Of a stretch of 64,000 bases of DNA, positions 36,698-46,480 are shown piece by piece (within the stretch, counting starts at the first letter, position 1; every line of letters begins with the position of its first letter). The stretch spans positions 62,001 through 126,000 of the forward strand of contig NZ_LOHE01000068.1 of NCBI RefSeq assembly GCF_001559865.1. The letters run 5' to 3'. The notes beneath the pieces were generated by a model that was not told the origin of the DNA, ran no database searches, and saw only the letters and a list, made by a program, of their open reading frames with translations. Both the position numbers and the translations under genes were made by a program. Source of the DNA: Abyssisolibacter fermentans. Its GTDB lineage: Bacteria; Bacillota; Clostridia; Tissierellales; MCWD3.

Positions 36698-38851
36698 ATG
36701 ATTTTAGAAAAATTAATATCAAAAATTGAACAATATAACCCTCAGGGAGATATTGAAAAGGTTATAAAAGCTTATCGATTTGCTGAAATTGCTCATGAGG
36801 GTCAGTTTAGGAATTCTGGCGAACGTTTCTTTATTCATCCATGTGAAGTTGCTATTATACTTGCAAATATAAATATGGACATTGATACAATAGTAGCGGG
36901 TTTATTGCATGATGTAATAGAAGATACTGATGTAACTTATGAGAAAATAGTAGAAGTTTTTGGTGATGAGATTGCTTTATTGGTAGACGGTTTAACTAAG
37001 CTTAAAAAAATAAAATACAGGACAAAGGAAGAAAGAATAGCTGAAAACATGAGAAAAATGGTTATAGCTATGTCTAAAGATATAAGAGTAATAATTATTA
37101 AACTTGCTGATAGATTACACAATATGAGAACTCTGGAGTACAAGTCTGAGGAAAAGAAAAAAGAAATAGCATTGGAAACATTAGAGATATATGCTCCTAT
37201 AGCTAATAGACTTGGTATATTCAAGATTAAATGGGAGCTTGAGGATTTATCATTAAGATTCATAGATCCACAAGGTTATTATGAGCTAGTGGAAAAAGTT
37301 TCGAAAAAAAGGAAAGAAAGAGAAGAGTATATTCAATATGTTATGAATAAGTTAGAAAATGCTCTGAATGAAACTAATATTGAACATGAAATAAGTGGAA
37401 GACCAAAGCATTTTTATAGTATATATAAAAAAATGGTTTATCAAAATAAAACTTTTGAAGAGATTTTTGATTTAACAGCCGTAAGAGTTGTAGTTGATTC
37501 AGTAAAAGAATGTTATGGTGTATTGGGAATTGTCCATACTCTTTGGAAACCTCTTCCTAGAAGATTTAAAGATTATATAGCTATGCCAAAGCCTAATATG
37601 TACCAGTCACTTCATACTACTGTAATTGGACCAAAAGGTGAGATATTTGAGATTCAGATAAGAACAATGGATATGCATAGAACTGCTGAATTTGGTATTG
37701 CTGCACATTGGAAGTATAAAGAAGGAAAAACTAAGAGCGATGATTTTGATAAGAAATTAGCTTGGTTAAGACAAATGTTGGAATGGCAAAAAGAGATGAA
37801 TGATCCAGTTGAGTATATGGAATCTCTAAAAATTGATTTATTCACTAATGAAGTTTTTGTGTTTACTCCAAAAGGTGATGTTATAAACTTACCAGCTGGT
37901 TCAACACCAATAGATTTTGCTTATAGAGTGCATACAGCTGTAGGTAACAAATGTGTTGGTGCTAAGGTTGATGGACGTATAGTGCCAATAGACTATAAGT
38001 TAAAAACAGGAAATATCGTATCCATATTAACATCTGCAAATAGTAATGGTCCTAGTAGAGATTGGCTGAAAATTGTTAAGAGTAGTCAAGCTAAAAGTCG
38101 AATAAAACAGTGGTTTAAAAAAGAAGGTAGAGATCAAAATATAAATGATGGTAAGGATAGTTTAGAAAAAGAAGTTAAAAGACAAGGCTACAAGCTTACC
38201 GAAATCTTAAAAGATGATTGGCTTAAAAAGATAGCTAAAAAACTTAGCTTAAACGAAATCAATGATTTATATGCTGAATTAGGATATGGGAGTATTACTA
38301 TTAAGCAGATAATGAGTAAACTTAAAGAATATCATAATGAATATTATAAAAACAAAAAAGAAGATGAACCACTAAAAAATAATAAATATAAAAAGAAACC
38401 TGAACCTACTCAGGGAATAGTAATAAAAGGTATAGATAATGTTAAGGTCAGATTTGCAAAGTGTTGTAATCCTGTACCTGGAGATAAAATTATTGGATAT
38501 ATAACTCGTGGAAGAGGAGTGTCTGTTCACAGACAAGATTGTCCCAATATTAATGATTTAAGCAAGGAAACAAGGTTTATTGATGTAGAATGGGCTACGG
38601 ATAAGAAAGTTTCTTATCAAGCAGAAATACAAATTAAAGCTATTGATAGACCAGGGCTTTTGTCTCAAATAACTCAATTAATTACGGATATAAACTTATT
38701 CGTATCATCATTAAATGCACGTACCAGCAAAGATAAATTAGTGATGATTAATATGGTATTAGAAATAAAGAATGTAGAGCAATTAAATAATTTAATGAAA
38801 AAGATTAAAAGTATGCAAGGTGTCATAGACGTATATAGAGTTGTAACATAG
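36698..38851 (+). CDS. relA: Bifunctional (p)ppGpp synthetase/hydrolase RelA/SpoT
   Basis: A 717-residue stringent-response enzyme. In order: HD hydrolase domain ([28 protein letters not shown]), synthetase domain ([40 protein letters not shown]), TGS domain ([20 protein letters not shown]), zinc-finger region with [11 protein letters not shown], and a C-terminal ACT domain. Both catalytic halves look intact. I start at ATG 36698 ([15 protein letters not shown]), the normal N-terminus; the 47 residues upstream in frame are hydrophobic, unlike the family. The ribosome site GGTGAG is weak. Confidence 0.95.
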   Translation: MILEKLISKIEQYNPQGDIEKVIKAYRFAEIAHEGQFRNSGERFFIHPCEVAIILANINMDIDTIVAGLLHDVIEDTDVTYEKIVEVFGDEIALLVDGLTKLKKIKYRTKEERIAENMRKMVIAMSKDIRVIIIKLADRLHNMRTLEYKSEEKKKEIALETLEIYAPIANRLGIFKIKWELEDLSLRFIDPQGYYELVEKVSKKRKEREEYIQYVMNKLENALNETNIEHEISGRPKHFYSIYKKMVYQNKTFEEIFDLTAVRVVVDSVKECYGVLGIVHTLWKPLPRRFKDYIAMPKPNMYQSLHTTVIGPKGEIFEIQIRTMDMHRTAEFGIAAHWKYKEGKTKSDDFDKKLAWLRQMLEWQKEMNDPVEYMESLKIDLFTNEVFVFTPKGDVINLPAGSTPIDFAYRVHTAVGNKCVGAKVDGRIVPIDYKLKTGNIVSILTSANSNGPSRDWLKIVKSSQAKSRIKQWFKKEGRDQNINDGKDSLEKEVKRQGYKLTEILKDDWLKKIAKKLSLNEINDLYAELGYGSITIKQIMSKLKEYHNEYYKNKKEDEPLKNNKYKKKPEPTQGIVIKGIDNVKVRFAKCCNPVPGDKIIGYITRGRGVSVHRQDCPNINDLSKETRFIDVEWATDKKVSYQAEIQIKAIDRPGLLSQITQLITDINLFVSSLNARTSKDKLVMINMVLEIKNVEQLNNLMKKIKSMQGVIDVYRVVT

Positions 38852-38862
38852 GAGGTTTAGAA

Positions 38863-39312
38863 ATGAGAGCTGTAGTCCAAAGAGTAAGTTGTGCAAAAGT
38901 AACAGTTGATGATTTAGCTGTAGGAGAAGTAGAAAATGGCTTAATGATATTATTAGGAGTTCAAGATGGTGACGAAGATAAAGATACTAAATACTTAGTA
39001 GATAAGATAGTGAATTTAAGGATATTTGAAGATGAGAATGGCAAAATGAATAAATCATTAATAGATACTAAAGGAGAAATGTTAGTAGTATCACAATTTA
39101 CATTATTAGGGAATTGTCGCAAAGGAAGAAGACCAAATTTTATGGAAGCAGCAGAACCGCAAAAGGCTGAAAAGATGTATGAAGATTTTGTATCACAATG
39201 TAAAGAATTTGGCTTAAAAGTACAAAAGGGTAAATTTGGAGCTCACATGATGGTTAGTTTAACTAATGATGGTCCAGTTACAATATTGATAGATAGTAAA
39301 AAGACGTTTTAG
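38863..39312 (+). CDS. dtd: D-aminoacyl-tRNA deacylase
   Basis: A 149-residue editing enzyme that removes D-amino acids from t[20 protein letters not shown] at the start, [20 protein letters not shown] near 72-92, and the Gly-cisPro motif NDGPVTI at the end are all standard. AGGAGGTT precedes the ATG, 11 bp after relA, its usual partner. Confidence 0.97.
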   Translation: MRAVVQRVSCAKVTVDDLAVGEVENGLMILLGVQDGDEDKDTKYLVDKIVNLRIFEDENGKMNKSLIDTKGEMLVVSQFTLLGNCRKGRRPNFMEAAEPQKAEKMYEDFVSQCKEFGLKVQKGKFGAHMMVSLTNDGPVTILIDSKKTF

Positions 39313-39387
39313 GGATATGAAAAAAATAACTTGCTAGATTAGGGAATTTATTTTTAGATTATTCCTTAGTAAATAAGGAGGTTAGAA

Positions 39388-40008
39388 ATGATAGCTGAGA
39401 GAATTCCAGTAGGAATTTATGCTGTGAATTGTTACATTGTAGGTTGTGAGAAAACTAAAGAAGCCATTGTAATTGATCCGGGTGGAGATGCAGATAGTAT
39501 TTTAGTTATGTTAAATAATTATGGGTTGACTTGTAAGTATATTATTCTTACACATGCCCATGGAGACCATATTGGTGGATTAAAGCAATTAAAAGAACAA
39601 ACTAATGCATCAATATTAGTTCATAAGCAAGATGAAGAGCTTCTTTTAGATGCTTCTAAAAATCTATCTGCTCAAATGTCAATGAAAAATGTTGAGATTA
39701 AACCAGATACTTTATTAGAAGATAATGATATAATAAATGTTGGTAAATTTAAATGCAAAATAATTCACACTCCTGGTCATACACCTGGAGGAATTTGCAT
39801 TCTAGTTGATGATAAATTATTTACAGGAGATACGTTGTTCGCTGGTTCTGTTGGAAGAAGTGACTTATTCGGTGGGTCTACAAATCAGTTAATGGCATCA
39901 ATAAAAGGTAAGTTAGTTGATTTAGATGACAATATAAAAGTTTTGCCGGGTCATGGTCCTTCTAGTACAATAAAAATTGAAAAAAATACTAATCCATTTT
40001 TAAGATAA
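39388..40008 (+). CDS. MBL-fold hydrolase (glyoxalase II-like)
   Basis: A 206-residue metallo-beta-lactamase-fold protein with THAHGDHIGG near 55, HTPGHTPGGICI near 128, FTGDTLFAGSVGR and a final PGHGPSSTI. All metal ligands are present. Such proteins hydrolyse thioesters or related bonds; the substrate is not known. In clostridia it commonly lies between dtd and hemZ, as here. AAGGAGG precedes the ATG. Confidence 0.9.
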   Translation: MIAERIPVGIYAVNCYIVGCEKTKEAIVIDPGGDADSILVMLNNYGLTCKYIILTHAHGDHIGGLKQLKEQTNASILVHKQDEELLLDASKNLSAQMSMKNVEIKPDTLLEDNDIINVGKFKCKIIHTPGHTPGGICILVDDKLFTGDTLFAGSVGRSDLFGGSTNQLMASIKGKLVDLDDNIKVLPGHGPSSTIKIEKNTNPFLR

Positions 40009-40023
40009 TAGGAGTGCTTTAAT

Positions 40024-41496
40024 ATGATATATATTAAATTAATTGGGCATGATTTTAAATATGAAGTATTTGAATTACTTAGATCGTTATATAAGACAAA
40101 TGATATACAATTCGTAGATAAAGTAATTAATGAAGATTTATATATAGAAAGTATCATACAGCAGGAATTTAATCCTGCTGTATTTACGAAAATTTTTAAA
40201 GATAGTTGTTTAATCACTGAAAATAAAATATCAAACTTATCGAATACATTTACACACATAGACAATATAAAAAAGAAATCAAAAATTGCTGTGAAAAAAT
40301 CTATACTAAAAGCAATTGTAGATTTTGAAGGACAAATTTCTCCATGGGGAATATTGACAGGAATTAGACCAACAAAGATAGTACATAGTTTAATGGACAG
40401 ACAGCTAACTGATAAAGAAATTTATGATGTTTTAGATGATATTTATATGATTTCAAATAAAAAATCAAATTTATTGCTAGATGTATGTAAACAAGAAAGA
40501 AAATATTTAACAAAAGATAGAAATGAAAAATACAGCATTTATACTAGTATTCCATTTTGTCCTACAAGATGTGTTTATTGTTCATTTCCTTCTAATAGTA
40601 TTGATAAATTTAGGAATTATACGGATAAGTATGTTGAAAACCTTATTTATGAAATAGAGAAGACTTCTGAAATATTAGCGGGAAAAAAGATTGATACTAT
40701 ATATTTAGGTGGAGGTACTCCTACATCTTTATCCGTAAAACAATTAGATAAAATTATATGTACTCTAAAGAAATATTTTGGAAAAAACAAAGAAGAGTTT
40801 ACCGTTGAAGCTGGTAGACCAGATACTATAACTAATGAAATGCTAAAAATGTTAAAAAACAACAACATAGATAGGATTAGTATTAATCCTCAGACAATGT
40901 GTGATGAAACATTATCTATTATTGGCAGAAAACATACTGGTGCGGAGATTATTAGAGCTTTTAATAATGCTAGAGAGTATGGATTTGATAATATAAATAT
41001 GGATTTGATTGTTGGGCTTCCTGGTGAGGGTGTAAAGCAAGTTGAAAAGACCATGAGTGAAGTTAGTAAACTAATGCCAGATAATTTGACTATACATACA
41101 CTGGCAATCAAAAGAGCTTCAAAGCTAAGGGGTTATTTAGATAGATACCCATTAGCTGATGGTAAAACTATAGAAAAAATGATAGAGATTACTCAAAAAT
41201 GGACTTATGAAATGAATATGAAACCATATTACATGTATAGACAAAAACAAATGCTAGGAAACTTTGAGAATGTTGGTTATTGTAAACCTGAAAAGGAATG
41301 TATATATAATATAATGATTATGGAAGAAAGGCAGTCAATTATAGCATTGGGTGCTGGTGGAGTGTCTAAAATAGTTAATCATAACAATAATAGAATAGAA
41401 AGAGTTCCTAATGTAAAAGATGTCTATGAATATTTAAAGAGAACTGATGAAATGGTTGAGAGAAAAAGGAAGGCTCTCACGAATATTTTGATATAA
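40024..41496 (+). CDS. hemZ: HemZ-family radical SAM protein
   Basis: A 490-residue protein of the HemN superfamily. The N-terminal 170 residues are specific to the HemZ group; SIPFCPTRCVYCSFPSNSI near 178-196 carries the cluster Cys, TIYLGGGTPTSLSV the next block, and NIDRISINPQTM plus LGAGGVSKI follow. HemZ is annotated as coproporphyrinogen dehydrogenase, but many clostridial copies lack proof of that activity. TAGGAGTGC precedes the ATG. A structured RNA-like element starts 5 bp after the stop. Confidence 0.9.
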   Translation: MIYIKLIGHDFKYEVFELLRSLYKTNDIQFVDKVINEDLYIESIIQQEFNPAVFTKIFKDSCLITENKISNLSNTFTHIDNIKKKSKIAVKKSILKAIVDFEGQISPWGILTGIRPTKIVHSLMDRQLTDKEIYDVLDDIYMISNKKSNLLLDVCKQERKYLTKDRNEKYSIYTSIPFCPTRCVYCSFPSNSIDKFRNYTDKYVENLIYEIEKTSEILAGKKIDTIYLGGGTPTSLSVKQLDKIICTLKKYFGKNKEEFTVEAGRPDTITNEMLKMLKNNNIDRISINPQTMCDETLSIIGRKHTGAEIIRAFNNAREYGFDNINMDLIVGLPGEGVKQVEKTMSEVSKLMPDNLTIHTLAIKRASKLRGYLDRYPLADGKTIEKMIEITQKWTYEMNMKPYYMYRQKQMLGNFENVGYCKPEKECIYNIMIMEERQSIIALGAGGVSKIVNHNNNRIERVPNVKDVYEYLKRTDEMVERKRKALTNILI

Positions 41497-41500
41497 AATT

Positions 41501-41920
41501 AGAAACCCCAGATACTTGTCTAGTTGATTTATTGGTTGCAATAGTTGTTCTAGCAGGTATTTGGGGTTTTGTTATAGTTAAGCTTTGAAGATTTTGTTAT
41601 AGTAATGCTTCGAAGATATTTAGCTTAAACTTTTTGTATTGAAGCCATACAAGACATTTTTTTTACTCGGAGATGCCTATATTTTTCTGATTGTAAAAAG
41701 ATGAAAAAATATAGGCATCAATGTCGTGGTCAAAAAATGTCATGTAGCTTCTAAAGGATTTATGGTTTAATTTCTTAGGGCAAGGCGTTGAGAGTGAGGA
41801 TGTAATACATATTGGAGGTTCATTACCTAGTGGAGAGGCCAAATATCTGAGAATCTTTGCTTGGTTCAGACAACAGGCAGTTTTATTTATGTGTAAAAGC
41901 GATGATAAAACTGCCTGTTG
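41501..41920 (+). ncRNA. Large structured RNA element, copy 1
   Basis: About 420 nt with several stems. Outer hairpin A: AAACCCCAGATAC 41503-41515 with GTATTTGGGGTTT 41557-41569 (13 bp, one G-U). Main stem C: GAAGC, TACA, GACATTTTTT (41641-41662) with AAAAAATGTC, TGTA, GCTTC (41732-41751). Inner stem D: GATGCCTATATTTTT 41672-41686 with AAAAATATAGGCATC 41705-41719. Next TCTGA/TCAGA (about 41846-41870), then hairpin F: CAACAGGCAGTTTTAT 41871-41886 with ATAAAACTGCCTGTTG 41905-41920. Comparison with copy 2 shows paired changes in C and D. No recognised class; strand inferred from neighbouring genes. Confidence 0.75.
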
Positions 41921-41933
41921 AATTCACCTACAA

Positions 41934-42371
41934 AGAAACCTCAGATACTTGCCTAGTTAGTTTTTTGGTTGTAATAGTTATTGTAGTGTTTGGGGTCTTG
42001 TTAGGGTTGGAGCTTCGAAGTTTTTGAATACTTTAAAGCTTTTGTTATAGTAGTGCTTTGAAGAAATCTCGCTTGAAATTTTCTGGATTGAAGCATTACA
42101 AAACATCTGCCTAACTCGGTGAAGTCTGTGTTTCTTGATTAAATCAAGGTTGAAACACAGGCTTCAAGGTCGTTTGCGGCAGATGTTATGTAGCTTCTAT
42201 TAGGTTATACGGTTATGCTTTCTTTAGGGTAAAGCGTTGTGAGTGCTGTGACAATACATATTGTAGGTTCACTACCTAGTGGAGAGGGGCAAGTATCTGA
42301 GAATCTTTGCTTGGTTCAGACAACAGGCAGTTTTATTTATGATGTAAAAGCAATGATAAAACTACCTGTTG
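41934..42371 (+). ncRNA. Large structured RNA element, copy 2
   Basis: Tandem repeat of copy 1. Stem A: AAACCTCAGATAC (41936-41948) against GTGTTTGGGGTCT with wobble pairs. Stem C: GAAGC, TACA, AACATCTGCC (42090-42111) with GGCAGATGTT, TGTA, GCTTC (42178-42197). Stem D: GAAGTCTGTGTTTC 42121-42134 with GAAACACAGGCTTC 42152-42165, extended by CTTGATT/AATCAAG. Unpaired ACTCGG after the 5' arm of C and GTCGT before its 3' arm are kept, as is the 3' half (AATACATATTG, TACCTAGTGGAGAGG, TATCTGAGAATCTTTGCTTG). Hairpin F repeats at 42321-42371 with one mismatch. An open frame at 42239-42445 overlaps but looks fortuitous. Confidence 0.75.
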
Positions 42372-42384
42372 AATTCACCTACAA

Positions 42385-42500
42385 AGAAACCTCAGATATT
42401 TGCCTAGTAGATTTGGTGATTGTAATAGTTATTATAGTAGTATAGTTTGGGGTCTTGTTTGAGTTGATGTTTCAAAATTAATATTGTTATAGCTTGAAAT
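42385..42500 (+). ncRNA. Structured RNA element, partial third copy
   Basis: AGAAACCTCAGATATTTGCC, then AGTTTGGGGTCTTGTT and GTTATAGCTTGAAATTATTT, follow the 5' third of copies 1 and 2 and then lose similarity before stem C. Stem A is weakened, so this copy looks decayed or truncated. The remaining stretch to 42697 has no other recognisable element. Confidence 0.6.
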
Positions 42501-42697
42501 TATTTAGCTAGAAAATTTTTTGATTTAAGTGTCATATCAATGAAATCAAATAAAAAGAATTATAAATAATGGATTATATGGTATAATAAATCAAATTGAA
42601 GTTATGGAAATGATTGAAATGGTTTAAGCTTCAATAGAAATAAGTTTTTGATATAGAACTTTCAATTAATAAATGAAGTATTGGGAGGGAGCTTAGT

Positions 42698-43171
42698 ATG
42701 TATGAACATGGGATAAGAAATGCAGCTAGAGCACTTATAATTAAGAATAATATGATATTAGCTATAAAACATAGGAAAGGGGAAGGAGATATATATTATA
42801 CACTTCCAGGTGGTGGACAGAATTCCAGTGAAGAGCTTAGTAATGCATTACAACGTGAATGTTTCGAGGAGCTAGGAGTTAAAGTTGAAGTGAAAGATAT
42901 TATATTTGTCTGTGAATATATTGCGGATTATCATGAATCTTCAATTCACACACCAGGATTTCATCAGGTAGATTTAATATTTGAATGTCAATTAACTAGT
43001 AGTATTGATATCTTACATGCAAAAAACAAGGATGACAACCAATTAGGATATGAATGGATTGATGTTGAAAATATAAAGTCAGTAATAATGTATCCAATGG
43101 AATTGAGAAAGTTTATTTTAGACTACTATTTAGATAAAAATAAAATTATATATGTTGGTGAAATGGAATAA
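42698..43171 (+). CDS. NUDIX hydrolase
   Basis: A 157-residue pyrophosphatase-fold protein. The NUDIX box is intact: LPGGGQNSSEELSNALQREC continuing FEELGV, matching Gx5Ex7REUxEExGU with Gly 48-50, REC near 63 and EELG. Substrate unknown; members clean up or activate nucleoside diphosphate derivatives. GGGAGGGAGC precedes the ATG. It sits in the gap where hisS is often found in related genomes. Confidence 0.9.
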   Translation: MYEHGIRNAARALIIKNNMILAIKHRKGEGDIYYTLPGGGQNSSEELSNALQRECFEELGVKVEVKDIIFVCEYIADYHESSIHTPGFHQVDLIFECQLTSSIDILHAKNKDDNQLGYEWIDVENIKSVIMYPMELRKFILDYYLDKNKIIYVGEME

Positions 43172-43250
43172 CCTTTAGCAGGTACTATGGAATGAACTTG
43201 GTAGAAAGATGATTACATCAATGAATATGGTGATATGTGAGTTGAAACCC

Positions 43251-43280
43251 TTGACAATACATAAATATATAAGCTATAAT
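43251..43280 (+). promoter_or_regulatory. Promoter of the aspS leader
   Basis: A perfect TTGACA at 43251-43256 and a perfect TATAAT at 43275-43280, with an 18-bp spacer, point to a start near 43287, just before the T-box stem I. Confidence 0.88.
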
Positions 43281-43286
43281 TACATT

Positions 43287-43555
43287 AATTGTACATGCAA
43301 ATACTATGAATAGGAGATAAGTCAAAGTATTTTACTATAGAGAGCTGGTGTTGGTGGAATCCAGTGTAAAATTTGATTTAGGACACCTAGGAGTAGATAA
43401 TCTGAACAAAGTGATATTAATCTTGTAGTAGGATTATACGTTTACTAGCGTTAATAGTTTGAGTGGGAAACATGATCCAATTAGGGTGGCACCACGGGAA
43501 TACAATTCTCGTCCCTGTTATTTATAATAACAGCGGACGAGATTATTTTTTTATA
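43287..43555 (+). promoter_or_regulatory. T-box leader (aspartate specifier) with terminator
   Basis: The T-box core AGGGTGGCACCACGG lies at 43483-43497. Stem I includes GGTGTTGGTGGAATCC in its distal part, and GAC at 43382-43384, followed by ACC, is the likely specifier, an Asp codon. The terminator TCTCGTCC-CTGTTATT with AATAACAG-C-GGACGAGA ends in ATTATTTTTTT near 43555. Binding of uncharged tRNA-Asp should favour the antiterminator and switch on aspS. Low charging, not free amino acid, is the signal. Confidence 0.93.
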
Positions 43556-43653
43556 CATAGGAAATTATAAAATTATAAGATAGTATATCCTAAACAATAG
43601 CAATAAAAAGTCATCCTTTTAAATATTAATAAAAGATTGTAGGAGGTTTAATT

Positions 43654-45444
43654 ATGGGAGAAAGCATGGGTAACATGAGAAGAACTCATATGTGCGGAGT
43701 TTTGAGAGAAGAAAACGTAAATCAAGAAGTGACACTAATGGGATGGGTTCAAAAAAGAAGAAACTTAGGAGGTTTAGTTTTTGTTGACCTTAGAGATACT
43801 ACTGGACTAGTTCAAATAGTTTTCGATACTGATGTTTCTGATGAAGCTTTTAAAAAAGCTGAAGTTATTAGAAGTGAGTATGTTTTAGCAATTAAAGGTA
43901 TTGTTAAAAAAAGAGAATCTGTTAATAAAGAAATGCCTACTGGAGATATAGAGGTTTTTGTATCAGAGTTGAAGATTTTAGATGAAGCAGAGACACCGCC
44001 AATCTATATTAAAGATAATGATGATGTATCAGATGTCATGAGACTAAAATATAGATATTTAGATCTTAGAAAACCATTTATGCAAAAGAATTTAAAGACT
44101 AGACATAAGACCATGAAAGTATTTAGAGATTTTCTAGATGAAAATAATTTTAATGAGATAGAGACTCCAATGCTTACAAAACCTACACCAGAAGGAGCAA
44201 GAGATTATCTTGTACCTAGTAGAGTTAATCCAGGTAGATTTTATGCATTACCACAATCACCTCAGTTAATGAAACAGCTATTGATGGTATCAGGTATGGA
44301 TAGATATTATCAAATTGTAAAGTGCTTCAGAGACGAGGATTTAAGAGCTAATAGACAGCCTGAGTTTACTCAAGTTGATATTGAAATGTCTTTTGTTGAT
44401 GTTGATGATGTAATAGAAATCAATGAAAGATTGATACAAAAAATATTTAAAGAGATAAAAGGTATTGATATAAAATTACCTATTAGAAGAATGACATACA
44501 AAGAAGCTATGGATAGATATGGCAGTGATAAGCCTGATTTAAGATTTGGTTATGAATTGAAGAATTTATCTGATATATTAGCTAATTCAGGCTTTAAAGC
44601 ATTTGCAAGTGTTATAGCAGACGGTGGAAGCGTAAGAGCTATAAAAGTTGAAGAAGGTGCAAATGCATTTAGTAAAAAAGGTATATCTAAATTAGAAAAG
44701 TTTGCTAAAACTTATGGAGCTAAAGGTTTAGCGTGGATAAAGGTTGAAGAAGATACTGTAAATTCACCTATAGCAAAATTTTTAAGTGAAGAAGAAATTA
44801 AAGCTATATTAGAGAGAACAGAAGCGAAAAATGGTGATATTATTTTCATAGTAGGTGACAAAGATAGTGTAGTTTATGATTCATTGGGACATTTAAGAAT
44901 AGAAGTTGCTAAAAAACTAGATAATATACCTAATGATGTATTTGAATTGTTGTGGATAACAGAGTTTCCACTACTTGAATACAGTGAAGAAGAAGACAGA
45001 TATGTAGCTAAACATCACCCATTTACTCATCCAATGGATGAAGATATTGATATGTTAGAAACAGAACCGCATAAAGTGAGAGCAAAAGCATATGATATAG
45101 TAATCAATGGAGATGAAATTGGCGGAGGAAGTATTAGAATTAATAATTCTAAGCTTCAATCAAAAATGTTTAAAGCTTTAGGATTTAGTGAAGAAGAAGC
45201 TTGGAGTAAGTTTGGATTCTTATTAGAAGCATTTAAATATGGAGTACCACCACATGGTGGAATAGCATATGGATTGGGAAGATTTTTAATGTTATTAACA
45301 GGAATGACTAATTTAAGAGATGTAATAGCTTTTCCAAAAACTCAAAATGCTACATGCTTAATGACAGAAGCACCAGCTAATGTTACTAAGAAACAATTAG
45401 AAGAATTATCTATAGATATAAAATTAAAAGATTCTAAGGAATAA
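43654..45444 (+). CDS. aspS: Aspartyl-tRNA synthetase
   Basis: A 596-residue class II synthetase of bacterial type. It shows the OB-fold anticodon-binding start (MRRTHMCGVLREENVNQEVT), motif 2 (YQIVKCFRDEDLRANRQPEF), the bacterial GAD insert around 290-420, and motif 3 (GIAYGLGRFLMLLTG). AGGAGG precedes the ATG. The T-box leader upstream controls it. The usual neighbour hisS is not present in the window. Confidence 0.97.
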   Translation: MGESMGNMRRTHMCGVLREENVNQEVTLMGWVQKRRNLGGLVFVDLRDTTGLVQIVFDTDVSDEAFKKAEVIRSEYVLAIKGIVKKRESVNKEMPTGDIEVFVSELKILDEAETPPIYIKDNDDVSDVMRLKYRYLDLRKPFMQKNLKTRHKTMKVFRDFLDENNFNEIETPMLTKPTPEGARDYLVPSRVNPGRFYALPQSPQLMKQLLMVSGMDRYYQIVKCFRDEDLRANRQPEFTQVDIEMSFVDVDDVIEINERLIQKIFKEIKGIDIKLPIRRMTYKEAMDRYGSDKPDLRFGYELKNLSDILANSGFKAFASVIADGGSVRAIKVEEGANAFSKKGISKLEKFAKTYGAKGLAWIKVEEDTVNSPIAKFLSEEEIKAILERTEAKNGDIIFIVGDKDSVVYDSLGHLRIEVAKKLDNIPNDVFELLWITEFPLLEYSEEEDRYVAKHHPFTHPMDEDIDMLETEPHKVRAKAYDIVINGDEIGGGSIRINNSKLQSKMFKALGFSEEEAWSKFGFLLEAFKYGVPPHGGIAYGLGRFLMLLTGMTNLRDVIAFPKTQNATCLMTEAPANVTKKQLEELSIDIKLKDSKE

Positions 45445-45454
45445 AATGAAGCTA

Positions 45455-45489
45455 TGCTAGATCTAGCAGAAACTAAGGCTAGATCTAGC
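45455..45489. terminator. Twin palindromes after aspS
   Basis: GCTAGATCTAGC occurs at 45455-45466 and again at 45478-45489. Each copy is a perfect 12-bp palindrome, and the two can also pair with each other across 11 nt. They lie just after the aspS stop. With no immediate T-run they may be a weak terminator or mRNA 3' stabiliser. Confidence 0.55.
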
Positions 45490-45734
45490 GATTTAATATA
45501 ATAAGTTTTGTCCTTTTTATTTATTAGATTTTAATACTATAATTACTTATCAAATTTTAAAACTATTGCATCTATGAGTTGGGGAAAATAAAACTGTTTG
45601 TTATTAAATTATATAATATTTGTAATTTTTATTTGTTTTGTATATTATATTATTAGGCTAAAATTTTTCATATAGATGTATTAGCTTATTATTCAATGTT
45701 AAAAGTAGTCATGTATTTATACGAGGTGGAGAAT

Positions 45735-46451
45735 ATGGAAGAAAGTTTTATTAGAACTGAGATGTTAATAGGTAAAGAGGCATTAGAAAGACTTAAAAAC
45801 TCTACAGTTGCCGTTTTTGGTATAGGCGGTGTTGGAGGTTTTGTGACAGAAGCATTAGCTAGATGTGGTATAGGTAAACTTGTATTAGTAGATTTTGATA
45901 CGGTTAGTATATCAAATATAAATAGACAAATTATTGCGTTAAATAGTACAGTAAATAAGTTAAAGGTTGATGTTATTAGAGATAGAATAAAAGATATAAA
46001 TCCAGATATACAAGTTAAATCATATGCAGAGGTATTTAACAAAGATAGTTCTGATAAAATTATGAATAATGAGCTTGATTATGTAGTTGATGCTATAGAT
46101 ATGGTATCATCTAAGATTCATTTAATAGAATTATGTAAAAAGATGAATATACCTATTATAAGTAGTATGGGAACAGGGAATAAGATAAATCCAACAATGC
46201 TTGAAGTTGGAGATATTTATGATACGTCAATTTGTCCATTAGCAAGAGTTATGAGAAGAGAATTAAGAAAAAGAAATATAGAATCTTTGAAGGTAGTGTA
46301 TTCAAAAGAAGTACCTATTAAACGAGATGAATATATACCACAAGATAATTCAAGACCAGTTCCGGCAAGTATCTCTTTTGTACCATCTTGTGCAGGACTA
46401 ATTATTGCATCTGAAGTAGTAAAAGATTTAGCTAAAATAGAGAATAAATAG
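45735..46451 (+). CDS. tcdA: TcdA/CsdL-type tRNA threonylcarbamoyladenosine dehydratase
   Basis: A 238-residue E1-like enzyme that cyclises the t6A base at tRNA position 37 using ATP. GIGGVGGFVTEALARCGIG near 24-42 is the nucleotide-binding loop; VDFDTVSISNINRQIIA, VDAIDMVSSKIHLI and PTMLEVGDIYDTSICPLARV match the family. I start at ATG 45735 after GAGGTGGA, which gives the normal MEESFIRTEMLIG; upstream in-frame residues are not family-like. Confidence 0.9.
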   Translation: MEESFIRTEMLIGKEALERLKNSTVAVFGIGGVGGFVTEALARCGIGKLVLVDFDTVSISNINRQIIALNSTVNKLKVDVIRDRIKDINPDIQVKSYAEVFNKDSSDKIMNNELDYVVDAIDMVSSKIHLIELCKKMNIPIISSMGTGNKINPTMLEVGDIYDTSICPLARVMRRELRKRNIESLKVVYSKEVPIKRDEYIPQDNSRPVPASISFVPSCAGLIIASEVVKDLAKIENK

Positions 46452-46480
46452 ATTTATTGAAAAGGTTAGGTGAGTAAAAG

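Noticed and set aside
42239-42445. 68-codon open frame inside RNA copy 2, starting GTG
   Set aside because: The same frame in copy 1 has an indel that shifts it, there is no ribosome site, and base changes follow RNA stems rather than codons. Treated as fortuitous within a structured RNA.
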